Assembly (NCBI GenBank): GCA_032158125.1
Contig: JASKOT010000008.1
Span: 248,001 to 312,000 of the forward strand
DNA length: 64,000 nt
Direction: 5' to 3'
Source of the DNA: Papiliotrema nemorosa
Lineage: Eukaryota; Basidiomycota; Tremellomycetes; Tremellales; Rhynchogastremaceae
Below the pieces are notes generated by a model. It saw only the letters and a list, made by a program, of their open reading frames with translations. It made no database searches and was not told the DNA's origin. Both the position numbers and the translations under genes were made by a program. Shown one piece after another: positions 54,506 to 64,000 of this stretch. How positions within the stretch are numbered: position 1 is the first letter of the stretch; every line of letters starts with the position of its first letter.

Positions 54506-55335
54506 TCAAAATCGGAGTTGCCTCGTATCAACACCCTTCATCGGTCCCTCTATACCCTCCACCACTCCGCTTGCTGCTCCACCCTCTGTTCCTTCGAAAC
54601 CGTCGGGTCCCGAAGAGGCTGAAGAGGCGGTAGTGAGACGTGGGCGGACATTGAGAGAAGTGCAGAGTAATCTGTACCTAGCCCGAATCGTCGATAAAAG
54701 CGTAGCCATATCCACCTCTTTCTCACCCTGCCCTTCCACACTTTCTCGTATGGACGCCGTAGCGATTGGAACTGACACCTCTTCTGAGTCCGTGTTGAGA
54801 TTTTGAATAGGGTCGGAAGTCGATATGGTAGTCTTGGCGGTCTCGGATGGGTTGATCATGGGGAACTTGCTGATCAACTCTCCCAAAACCCTCGCATGGT
54901 TCAATGCGCTACCTGTCAACATTTCTCTCGAGCTACGCCAATTCCCCGAGCGCTCATTATTCCGCTGATAGAGATTGTGGAGTAAACCTACCGAGACTCT
55001 TTACCCCTTCCTCCGGGCTTTACGCCCTTTCGTTCCAATATCCCAGCCCACATGCCCGCCCATCCATCGTAAAATCCAACTTCTTCCCATATCTCCCACC
55101 CTTTCTCTCGACCTAATTCCCGACCCTCAAACAGACCATGTAACTTTCCATGAGCGTATCCCGATTCATATCCCTCTCCATAGAAGCTGAGTGTGAGCAC
55201 GTTCTAGATCGGCAGATGTGAGAGGAAGGGAACAAGGTGGAGGTCGAAGTTGGACTTTGGCCAGACGCACTTTTGCTCAGCATTGGTCAGGTCTTCAAAG
55301 ATGTCTTCGGGGTGGGATTGATGGTCGATGTCCAT
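54506..55335 (-). CDS. LTO1: LTO1 (ORAOV1 family), Yae1 partner
   Basis: With Yae1 it acts as adaptor recruiting apo-ABCE1 (Rli1) to the cytosolic iron-sulfur assembly complex. The ATG at 55335 starts MDIDHQSHPEDIFEDLTNAEQ, spliced to NFYGEGYESGYAHGKLHGLFEGRELGREKGWEIWEEVGFYDGW. That is the conserved deca-GX3 motif of the family. A second intron leads to a Ser/Thr-rich region with one predicted helix (ATLLSTIRARYRLLCTSL). The protein ends QLRF; in yeast Lto1 a C-terminal aromatic residue is needed for binding the targeting complex, so the final Phe may be meaningful (inference). Confidence 0.85.
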
Positions 55336-55641
55336 GTCGAAGTCCTAGCTGATCGCGGTATCAGGTACTGATGACTCGAGACGAGGTGAGATGAGATGAG
55401 AGTTGACGGTTGCCTACTCTATCACCGAAATATTTCTGACACACAACCTCCCTCCACCGGCGGTGTTTCAGGTCATCCAATGGGGTCATACAGCAGGATC
55501 CCCAAGCCTTGCTGGGACAGGCAAACGGTGCGGCAGGAAGTTGTCGAGACGGAACGAGAGCGCAAGTGCGTCAACCCATCGTCGCACCGAATAGCATGCA
55601 TGGACTATGAGCATTATGTGCACAGCAGTGCCGCCTTTTTC
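55336..55641. other. Intergenic region
   Basis: About 0.3 kb upstream of LTO1. Nothing further seen. Confidence 0.35.
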
Positions 55642-55989
55642 TCATGCCATGATACTCGCCTCACCCGCCCTTCCCAATTTCGTCCTGTCTTGCTCTGTTT
55701 CTACAGCCCCATTGTCGAGGTGGTCCGACGTCATCACTTTGCCCTGTTTGGCTAGAGCATCTTTCCAAGACTTCTTGCAAGCTCCACAGTGGTGCATCTC
55801 ACAATAAGTCAATCGCTTACAACTCTTCTTCTTGATTGACAGCGCACACTGATCAGATAGAGCCGAGGGAGTGACGGGTGGATGAGGGCAGGGTACGACT
55901 GCGTAGGGATCTTTGGGGGCATCGGAGGATGAGGCGGGATGGTGAGCGGCAAGAATGTATCCTTGGCATTTCGGAGTAGGAACGGGCAT
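55642..55989 (-). CDS. Small Cys-rich protein, unknown
   Basis: 115 residues from an ATG at 55989 (MPVPTPKCQGYILAAHH). The centre carries closely spaced Cys and His (DQCALSIKKKSCKRLTYCEMHHCGACKKSWKDAL) that could bind zinc. I recognise no family. No signal peptide or membrane segment is seen. It may have an upstream exon, since a donor-like gtaggt occurs near 56116 on this strand, but no acceptor makes a convincing join. Confidence 0.42.
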   Translation of the reverse strand: MPVPTPKCQGYILAAHHPASSSDAPKDPYAVVPCPHPPVTPSALSDQCALSIKKKSCKRLTYCEMHHCGACKKSWKDALAKQGKVMTSDHLDNGAVETEQDRTKLGRAGEASIMA

Positions 55990-56357
55990 GGTCAAGTGGC
56001 AGTAGGTGGTTGAGAGGACCGTAGTGCGAGGGCGATAGATGGTTTAAGATGGGTAATGAGGGGAGTATGGTGGGAGATGAAATGAGTGATGAACATCGAT
56101 AACTATATACCTACCTTGACAGTCTGACACATCCTTCCATCGACTTGAAGGTGCAAGATTGAAAGGGGGGTTAAGGCGGTTACACGTCTGGGACATGCGA
56201 AACCAGCTAACGCTTTGTTTCTCGAAGGATCCAGTGGATATCTGCTGGTGCAGTGAGAGACTGTTGTGAGGCCCTTCCACATCTAGCGGCTGATCAGCCT
56301 TGGGTTGCTGATGAGAAGCGGGCCCGACACAGGCAACATATGGCCGATTGTGGCGTC
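55990..56357. other. Intergenic region
   Basis: Spacer between two minus-strand genes. It contains an unassigned donor-like site near 56116. Otherwise nothing clear. Confidence 0.35.
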
Positions 56358-57949
56358 TCAGACCCGCATTCGTTCTCGCAGAGTCCGACCTCGAGGCGGG
56401 TCGACAGGCCCTTGTACCTGGTCGTGTTGCCGCAGACCAAGTGGCGTGGACGTCGAAGTCGATTGCGCTGCCGAACGCGGAACGGCAGGAGTAGACGTCT
56501 GTTGAACGGAGTCTGCAGTGCGTCTCATACGAGTGATCAGGTTTGTACCGCTGATTCTGCTCTCCAGGCTCTTCGAAACCGTTGTAGTCGGCGCATTATG
56601 ACCGATTGAGGTACTTGCTCTGAGCGGAGTCGAAGTCTGCTCCGATGCGGCCGCGCTGGCTGCTTGAATCTCAGCTGATCGGCCTAGACGATCGTGCAAA
56701 CCCATAGCGAGTTGAGGGACTTGTTGTGGACCAGCGCGCGAAGGCGATCGTGACTGTGTATGGGGTTTTGATAAAGGAGGCGGTTTCGATATCAGGAATC
56801 GGGAGGTGGCACAGGTGGGTTTTGTGGGAATGGGACGGATGGGCCGACCTCTTCATCGCCCCTGATAGCGCGAGGTCCTGGCTCGCCCTCGGGGTCCTCG
56901 AGGTCAGACTCAGATAGTGGAGGCGGATATAGCGGAGTCACGGGTATTCGTTTGCACGTTGTTGTCACGCTTTGCAGAGAGTTGAGATCGGCCTGCGTAT
57001 CGTCAACTGCCTGAATGGGGGACGGTGGGAAGCTATAAGCCGGGCGATCCGTACCAGTTGATGGGTTGTTTTCCCTTGTCGCAACCGCAGCACCCGGCGC
57101 ATGAGTACTGTTTGAGTTCTTGAACCCTGGGAAGGATGGCGTTCCGTTCGGCGTTTTGGCTCTTGAGTCCCCAACGACATTGGAGGGTTTCAACGGGGAC
57201 AAGGGTGCGGTCCGCATTGCCGTGATCTCGAGACCGAGATAAGAGCTTTCAATCCCTCGTACTTCCGCCTCTAAAGTTCGTCTGAATGCTTCTCCGCTTT
57301 CACTTTCCGTATCCAGATCGATGTCCAAATCTGAACCCAGAGCGCCAACGCCGACCGAAAGAGCGGTCCTAGTTGGACTGCCAATTCCTCCGAGAGCCGT
57401 AGCAGGCATGTGGAAATCGAGAAGAGGGCTAGATTCGACAATGATATCATGATCATGATCACTCCCTCTGCTACTTCTGACAGATATTGAAGATTGCTGA
57501 TCGTATCTCCGCCTTTTGTGATCTCGGTTCCGGTCCAAATGCCTATGCTCAGCTTCCTCCCCTCCTGATTCGGAATCAGAGACGGAGAAGGCTCTCGGTC
57601 GGCGAATCACATGTCGGTCCCGTTCGACCAACATGGCCTCTCGAGCTGTTCTGCGTGGATTCGGATCAATCATAGGTGGTGACGGTGATCTCAGATCTAC
57701 CGGGGTCTCGGATCCTCTGGCGGTGTAGAACGACCCCTCCGATACGAGGTCTATCTCATCGTCGCCGTCGTCGTCATCGTCCAGTGTCAGGTCTACAACA
57801 CTTCCAGACCTTCTAGAGAGGTGCGAGGCTAGGGGCGTTGATTGACGGGAATGAGTTGCAGATGGGGTACGAGAAGAGGGTCGAGAGGGGATAGGTCGAG
57901 CCGGGGGGGGTGCGAGACATGATGATGATAGCAAGGAGGTAAAGTGCAC
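56358..57949 (-). CDS. Disordered protein with SUMO-interaction-like motif
   Basis: The main exon (about 56804-57949) reads through more than 375 residues of Ser/Pro/Asp-rich sequence. An intron then leads to SRSPSRAGPQQVPQLAMG..., ending RTLRERMRV at 56358. Near the N terminus is SVVDLTLDDDDDGDDEIDL, which fits a SUMO-interacting motif (hydrophobic VVDLTL flanked by acidic residues). No catalytic domain is seen. The only nearby ATG (MSRTP...) is out of frame with the main exon by one base because of a run of eight C at 57903-57910. A run of seven would restore it. Either the run is miscounted or the true start lies in an upstream exon. Confidence 0.55.
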
Positions 57950-58480
57950 CGTTCACGAGTGGGACTATGTACAGGAGGTAAGCCTTCGATCAGTGGGAAG
58001 GAAAGATGAAGGGAGGGATTCGATGTCGTCCAACCCCTTGTCGGGGAGATTAACGATCAAACATTTTCCTCGAAAACCTGAAACACGATTTGCGACCCCT
58101 TGCTTTTGTTGCCCGTACGCGAGTACACAGCGCACGCAAGGACGCTCAGACTGTGTAATTTTGCATCATGCATGAGGTCGGCAGGAGGAAAGATCGGCAT
58201 AGCAGACGTCAGAATTCTTACCATGCAAAACCGACGAGTGCGGCCAGATGGGGCCGATGCCTGTCCTCATCGCTGGAATTCGTCGAGATAAATGGGAATC
58301 ACGTGACCGACGCGTGCCATGTTGTGAGCCGTTGAGGGTGATGAGCCATGGCCATGCATCTTAGCTTCCTCATTCTCCCTCACATTACTCACAGACCAGT
58401 AGACGGCAATCTGGTGCAACAGGAGTGCCCGACTGCCCTGATCAAACTGTTTTCTCGGCGCCGAGAAGGCTTGATCAGTC
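57950..58480. other. Divergent intergenic region
   Basis: Spacer between the SIM-bearing gene and NTO1. Should hold both promoters; no other gene seen. Confidence 0.4.
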
Positions 58481-61400
58481 ATGGCAGTCCTCACTTCTGC
58501 TTCGGACACCAAATACCTACATCAGCTTCCTACCGTCTCGTTCCGGATCATCGAGGATAAGACTCTCGAAGCTCCAGCTGGCGTCAAGTCGGTAAGTCTG
58601 TAGCTTTCAAATCGTAATGATTGCTGATTCGTGCAGGAACAAGCTAGATCTTTTGGTTGTAAGTCATGATCATGTCCAGGCGGGGCGTAGCTCATGCCAG
58701 ACAATGACTTTTCCGATTTTGAATTACCTGTCAACTACATTCGATACATTGGTGAGCTAGCGAACGTTCGGGCTGATTATGCTTATCGTTCAGAGCCCAT
58801 TGAGTCGGAGCTCCGAGCTCAGGTCGAATATGACATGGACGAGCAAGGTCAGTTCCCCTTCGCAACTGTGTGAGATCAATCCACGAGCTAAAACTCCAGA
58901 CCAAGCCTGGCTAGATGGAATCAACGCTGAAAGAACAAAAGACCAGTCCGGGCCTATTTCCTATGAGATTTTCGAGATCATCATGGACAGGTTGGAAAAG
59001 GAATGGTTTGAACTCGTGAGTCGATGGAATCCTTCTGCTCCAGCCATGGCTTTTCATTGCCTTACTCTACAGATCAAGAAGATACCCCAGCCAGCTTCTC
59101 ATCTACCTGTGGAGGACAGCAAATGTGCTATCTGTGATGATGGGGAAGGTGAAAATTCGAACGCAATCGTCTTCTGCGATGGCTGTAATTTGGCGGTGCA
59201 TCAAGGTGATTCTACTTTTCACGGTCGGAGCTGACTCCAAGACTGTTATGGAGTACCGTATATCCCAGAAGGTCAATGGCTGTGTCGAAAATGTACCGTG
59301 TCACCTGAGAACCCAGTGGTAAGTTCATTGATTCGCTCGACTCTCACTAATATCCAGTCTTGCTTGTTCTGTCCCAATGAGGGCGGAGCTTTCAAGCAGA
59401 CAACGACAGGGCATTGGGCTCATTTGCTTTGTGCAATCTGGCTACCGGAACTGAGTGTCGGAAATGCCATTTACATGGAGCCAGTCGAAGGAGTGGAGAC
59501 TATACCTAAGAACCGTTGGAAGCTGGTGAGTGTCCAAGCGCGACATAATCCCTAATCACAGATATGCTCTCTGTGTAGGGAGAAAGTGGGAGCGTGTATT
59601 CAATGCGACAACAAGGCTTGCTTCACCGCATTCCATGTCACTTGCGCGAGGCAGGTAGGGCTGTTGCAGGGGATGAAGAGTATGGGCGCAGATAGTCAAC
59701 TCCGAGCTTTCTGCCACAAACATCTTCCAGTGTGTCTCTTGTCCCACCTCTCTACTCTGTCTGCATGGGCTGATTCTTAGGCTGATGCCGAGGGTGTCGC
59801 GGACATGGACGATGAGTTGGACTCGGACTACGATGGCACACCAGTGAATCATTCCCGCAAACAACCACTTAATGGCGGAACAGTGGTAACGACAAAATCA
59901 GCTCGAGCACATACCAAGTCGTACCGACCTGGACCGCCCATCGTTCCGAACATCATCGTACAGAACATCCTCAATTACATTAGTCGGGTATCGATTCGAA
60001 AACGACAACCGTTTGTAGAGAGGTTGTGTCGGTATTGGAGTTTGAAGAGGGAAGCTCGACGTGGGGCTCCTCTCCTGAAGCGTCTGCATCTTGAAGTGAG
60101 CTCTGACCCATCCGTGTGTGGTGATCTGACCCTCGTAGCCATGGACAGCTTCTGCAGCTTCCAAGCAACAGTCAGAGGCGGAAAAGGCTCTGAAACTCAT
60201 GGTATGCCACCAGTACCTGGAATTCGAAAGATCGCTGACCATCAGTTCTTGACCAAGTTGAGAAACGATTTGGAGAGAGTCAGGACACTGGCGGAGCTGG
60301 TCCGGAAGCGAGAGAAGGCGAAATTGCAACAAAGCCGTTTGATCAAGGAGGTGGTCGACAACTTTCTATTCCCAAATGATGGGCAACTCCGGGTCACCTT
60401 GGAGAAGATTTCGGCGTGAGCGTGACGTATCATGTGGATAATGTACGAGGGCTCATGTGGCAGTATGGACCGCCAGGATCTATTTCTCCACCCCGTGAAC
60501 CCCTCGGAGGTGCCTGATTACTTCACGGTGATCAAGGAACCGATGTGCTGGTCATTCATCGATGACAAGCTGGAAACGAATCAGTACAGTAACGTCGAGG
60601 ACTTTGTCGTGAGTTGTTCGGCTTGCTCCACGCTAATTTGTCATCTCACAATACAGCTTGACATCCAACTTGTCATCGACAATGCGATGTTGTACAACAA
60701 GCCGGAAACTTCTTTCCATCGGGCTGCCAAACGAATCAAGGAGAATAGCAAGCCTTTACTCGAGAATCTTCAGACGATTCAGGCGGATTTTACATCAGCT
60801 CTATTGGGAGATGAGTCGCCCAAAGATCCCTCGCCACATTCGGTAATTGGCAATTTGGAAACAACCACTTTGTCGCTGCAAGCCTTGACTATGCCTGAGC
60901 CAGGAGAAGAACGAGATTATCTCGCTAGTTTGTTCGCATACGAGCTGGAAAAGCCCAAACCTCCCACTCCACCTCCCCCCACCCCTCCGCCGCCCAAGAA
61001 GCGAGAGACAGCGGAAGAGCGTCGTCAACGTCAAGCTGAACGAGCTGCTCGAGCCAAAGAAAGAGTTCGCGCACGACCAACTCGGGCCTCCCTCGCTATG
61101 GAACAAGCCTTTGCCCAAGAGGCGGGGGTCGCGCTGAACTCATCAGACGTTGAAGGACCGTCAACTCGCCGGTCACGGGCACGAGGGGTCAAAGACGAAC
61201 CGGAAAATTCGGAAACACCCGCTGAGAGCAGTAGCAGTGGCGCAAAGCATGGCTCGAGGTTACAAACGGGAGTGGCCGGTTATGAAGCATTTGTCGCCCT
61301 GTCAGATAGGGATAGGCGGGAGAAGGAGAGACAATTAGATCTGATCACGGAGGAGGTCGGGAACCATGATCAGTTTACCAGATTCAACGTGGGTTGGGTG

Positions 61401-62785
61401 CTACCTGAGGGTTCAAAGCGGAAACGACCGGAAAGATCCGAGCCGCCCAGGATAGTCCGTAAGTGTCTTTCCTGGAGTTGTTTGCCAAAGACTGGTGGGT
61501 TAATTCTCCAGCTCGTAAGCGGAAGTCGGAGGCTGGATCGTCTGCGACACCAGTTGTGGCTCCTGTCTCCTTGCCACCAGTCTCTGCCAAGGAAGAAGGT
61601 CCATCCCGCTCGTCAAGGACTCCGTCGCCCATGGGATCCAGCTTGACACCGGTGTCGACACCACAACTGTCGTCTATCGACGAAGGCTCGAGGCCTGTAT
61701 CAGTTCGGGGCAAGCGCAGCGCGATACAGACTCAGCCAAGTACGTACGCAGCTCGCGACAATCGGCGAAAAAGTTTGCGAGCCAGGCCCGCGGCTGAGGA
61801 AACGGAAGAGACCGAAGCCGTTGAAGATCCAACGACGGGCACTGATACCAATGATGTCCCGAAGGACGACGAACTGACGCCTGTACCACCAACGAGCCCG
61901 CTGTCCGTCGAAAGTGAAGAAGAAGTGGAGGAAGAGGAGGAGAAAGAGGAGGAAAAACACACTATCGAAGCCAAGCGGCCAAGGAGAGCAGATGGCAAGG
62001 GAAAACAAACGGGGTCGCCAACGGCCGAAGCAAGTTTGAGCAATGTCGGAACCAGTCCTGTAAAAAAGGGTAAGGAGAAGGCGGGGAGAGGAGGTGCAGT
62101 TGGGCTTGCGCCGAAATTGGATAATTTCGAATCACTGCTCGAACCACGATTGTTGGGTACGTCTTGCTTGAATCGCCATTCTTTGTTCCAAGCTGACGAG
62201 CAGTCTGGGCTCGAGGTACGTGGCATAGAGATCATCCATAGTTCTTGTGAAGTCGGATGCTTACTATTCAGCCGTCGGATATCCTTACTTCCCCGGGGAG
62301 ATCATCGATGTCAAAGCTCCCCGAAATCCTATCCCTCCCAGAGTTCTGAATGATCGAGCGGCTATCGAGAAGCAGAACAACGCGCAAGGGCAAAAAACGT
62401 GGTTGATCCGATTTTATGACACGCACGCGACTTACTCTTGGTTGCCTGCATCTAAATTGGACCTGCTGGGCCACGACGATGGTGAGTGATAGATCTCACT
62501 GGATTGAGTGAGAGTTGAGCTCATGATAGATCTGGACGCATTCTACCTCGCAGTGAGTCCTCGTGATGTATTCGGTGAGAGGAGGAGCTGATAGTTAGGG
62601 AGGCGTGAGGGGATCAGGGAAAGGGTTCAAGCGGACGGAAATGAAGAAGTCAGTCGCGAAAGCTTACCGGTGAGTGTAATTGGCTATCGAGTACAACGGC
62701 ATGGACTGACACTCTGTTCAGGGATGCTGTTGCCGAGGTACCGGGCGGCGATGAAGAAGAGGCCGCCGAGGATGAGGAAGAGTAA
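58481..62785 (+). CDS. NTO1: NTO1/BRPF-type PHD-bromodomain-PWWP protein
   Basis: A scaffold subunit of a NuA3/MOZ-type histone H3 acetyltransferase complex. The ATG at 58481 ([13 protein letters not shown]) leads by short introns into an Epl1-like N-terminal region ([21 protein letters not shown]). A PZP module follows: PHD1 [31 protein letters not shown]...WLCRKC; zinc knuckle [14 protein letters not shown]...HLLCAIW; PHD2 [32 protein letters not shown]. Next comes a helical linker and a bromodomain ([13 protein letters not shown] ... [12 protein letters not shown], with the acetyl-lysine Asn). A long acidic/basic disordered part leads to a C-terminal PWWP domain (VWAR...[11 protein letters not shown] ... 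[16 protein letters not shown]) and an acidic tail. Domain order equals BRPF1-3 and yeast Nto1 plus PWWP. The internal splice near 61458-61518 is uncertain. Confidence 0.92.
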
Positions 62786-63005
62786 TCATGATTCTTCGGC
62801 GCAACTCATGCAGCTTTCCATCACTTCGGAGCATGATACCAATAACGAGCTCCCGAGGTTCAGGGTAGGGAGTCAGGCTCAAAGACCTGTTTGTTAGTCA
62901 TTCGATGATCACACGGTCGACTGACGGTTATCTGACACGTGCTTCCCAATGAATAGGTCCTGTATCTCAAGCTTTTCTAACGAATGCCACGCCGAAGACT
63001 CTATG

Positions 63006-64000
63006 TCACGTTGCATACTTTGGCTTATAACTCAACATGGGCCACAGCTTAAATTTGTCCTCTTTCGGCGCAGCAGCCTTCTTTCTCTCCCTCGCTCCGC
63101 ACAGTGCCACCCAAAAATTGCCAGACCCACCTGCTTTTCTCCACCGGTAGTATCGCCATCCGAACCAGAGCAGGATCTACCGTTAGCTCGCGTGGTGGAG
63201 TACGATCGCGTTATAGGCTAGTGCCACTCGAAAAGGTGATGAAGCCTGTCGAACGAGTCAGTCATGTGAAAACTCACGATGGCTGCAAGAATCCCCAACG
63301 TCAGACCAATAGCCAACCCTGCCGCTCCATTCCTTCCATTTCCTTTGCTTCCTTGTTGACCTCCCTGACCTGGGAAGACTGCCGTAGGTGTCTGACCTAC
63401 TAACGTCGTTGTGACTCCCCCAACCACAGTCGTTGTCACTCCTGCGCCTCCTCCTCCAGTCGGCCCCTTTGCTCCTCCGGCGTCAGGATTGGACAGACTG
63501 ACAGCCACGACATAATCAATCGCCACCACCCCCCCACCCTCATTCCCCATCACAAGCTCATGAGCCCCCTCGCTCAACCCTGCAATCCACCATAAGAGGG
63601 TATCATAAGTATCCAAAGTCGTACTAGCATTGAACACCCCTTGTTTCTGCCCATCTTGCGTGATGGAAAACACCCCAAAGTCGGGTCCGGTCGGACCGAA
63701 TATGTAGAGTGCGTTACCTGTATATTGGAAGGTGGCGCTGCTTCCGGGAGAGGTAGAGTAGGAGACGGTGTTTTGGTAGAATTTCCCAGAGGATATACCG
63801 GGTATAGAAGAAGAGGTGGAAGGTGTGGTGGATGTGAATCCGGAGTAGGTTATACTGCTTGATGCGTCGTCTAACGTCGCATTGTTGCCGCCCCTACGTG
63901 ATCATTAGTCAGCTGCCTTTGAAAGATACAAGAAATGCAGTTGAAACACTGCTTGGATGGGAAAGACAAGCACCCAGAGAGAGGAGAGAACGAGGGTTGA
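63006..64000 (-). CDS. Single-pass membrane protein with glycine-rich stalk, N terminus off window
   Basis: The last exons join at 63176/63278: a main exon of about 63278-63895 and a terminal exon 63006-63176. The join completes a membrane segment (GLAIGLTLGILAAIILLWFGW) followed by a basic cytosolic tail (RYYRWRKAGG...). The luminal part has a beta-rich ectodomain seen in many basidiomycete surface proteins (YSTSPGSSATFQYTGNALYIFGPTGPDFG; VMGNEGGGVVAIDYV) and a Gly/Thr-rich stalk. The upstream exon runs off the right edge, so the signal peptide is not visible. A role as surface sensor or adhesin is only inference from layout. Confidence 0.65.

Noticed and set aside
54238..54534. Minus-strand frame of 98 codons after LTO1
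   Set aside because: Starts inside the end of LTO1 without an ATG and has no family content; likely 3' UTR.
1..64000. tRNA, rRNA or CRISPR features
   Set aside because: I looked for T-loop consensus, rRNA cores and regularly spaced direct repeats on both strands and saw none. CRISPR is not expected in a fungal nuclear genome.

Overview
The window is nuclear DNA from a basidiomycete fungus, most likely a yeast-like Tremellomycete. Genes are densely packed on both strands and split by many very short GT-AG introns (about 30 to 60 bases). Protein families, intron style and the short divergent or convergent spacers fit that group. The lineage call is inference; no rRNA, tRNA or mitochondrial marker is present. 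Gene models below were spliced by eye from reading frame, GT-AG sites and conserved motifs.

Bases 1-9,000: a Ser-rich disordered protein runs off the left edge (minus). Then comes a full-length ABCC/MRP-type ABC transporter (plus) with about 20 exons. One point in its second membrane domain looks frameshifted, and its 3' part looks poor in CpG. Bases 9,081-16,370: a Ty3-type chromovirus LTR retrotransposon on the minus strand, with gag, a -1 frameshift site, pol with one in-frame TGA, and an integrase ending in a chromodomain. Between pol and the 3' LTR lies a separate, spliced, oppositely oriented gene for an acidic protein with a Zn2Cys6-like cysteine cluster; this is the most unusual object in the window. 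A perfect 60-base inverted repeat brackets the 5' LTR.

Bases 17,000-35,500: APC10/DOC1 (anaphase-promoting complex), a ketopantoate-reductase-like enzyme with a long repeat-bearing tail, a GYF-domain (Smy2/GIGYF) protein, a possible Sfr1/Mei5-like recombination factor, a membrane-anchored hotdog thioesterase-like protein, a secreted DUF1996 protein, the farnesyltransferase beta subunit (RAM1) and EMC3. Bases 35,600-46,400: ELP1/IKI3 of Elongator, then two tandem coiled-coil proteins of unknown function, the second with a His/Asp-rich acidic tract.

Bases 47,200-64,000: a Cys-rich probable GPI protein, a BTG/Tob-domain protein, SWS1 (SWIM-domain Rad51 mediator) divergent from VPS60/CHMP5 (ESCRT-III), LTO1 (Fe-S delivery to ABCE1), a small Cys-rich protein, a disordered protein with a SUMO-interaction-like motif, NTO1/BRPF (PHD-bromodomain-PWWP histone acetyltransferase subunit), and a single-pass membrane protein running off the right edge. 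Apart from the retroelement, the genes are mostly single-copy housekeeping functions: cell cycle, ER insertion, tRNA modification, chromatin, recombination and membrane traffic. They form no evident metabolic cluster.
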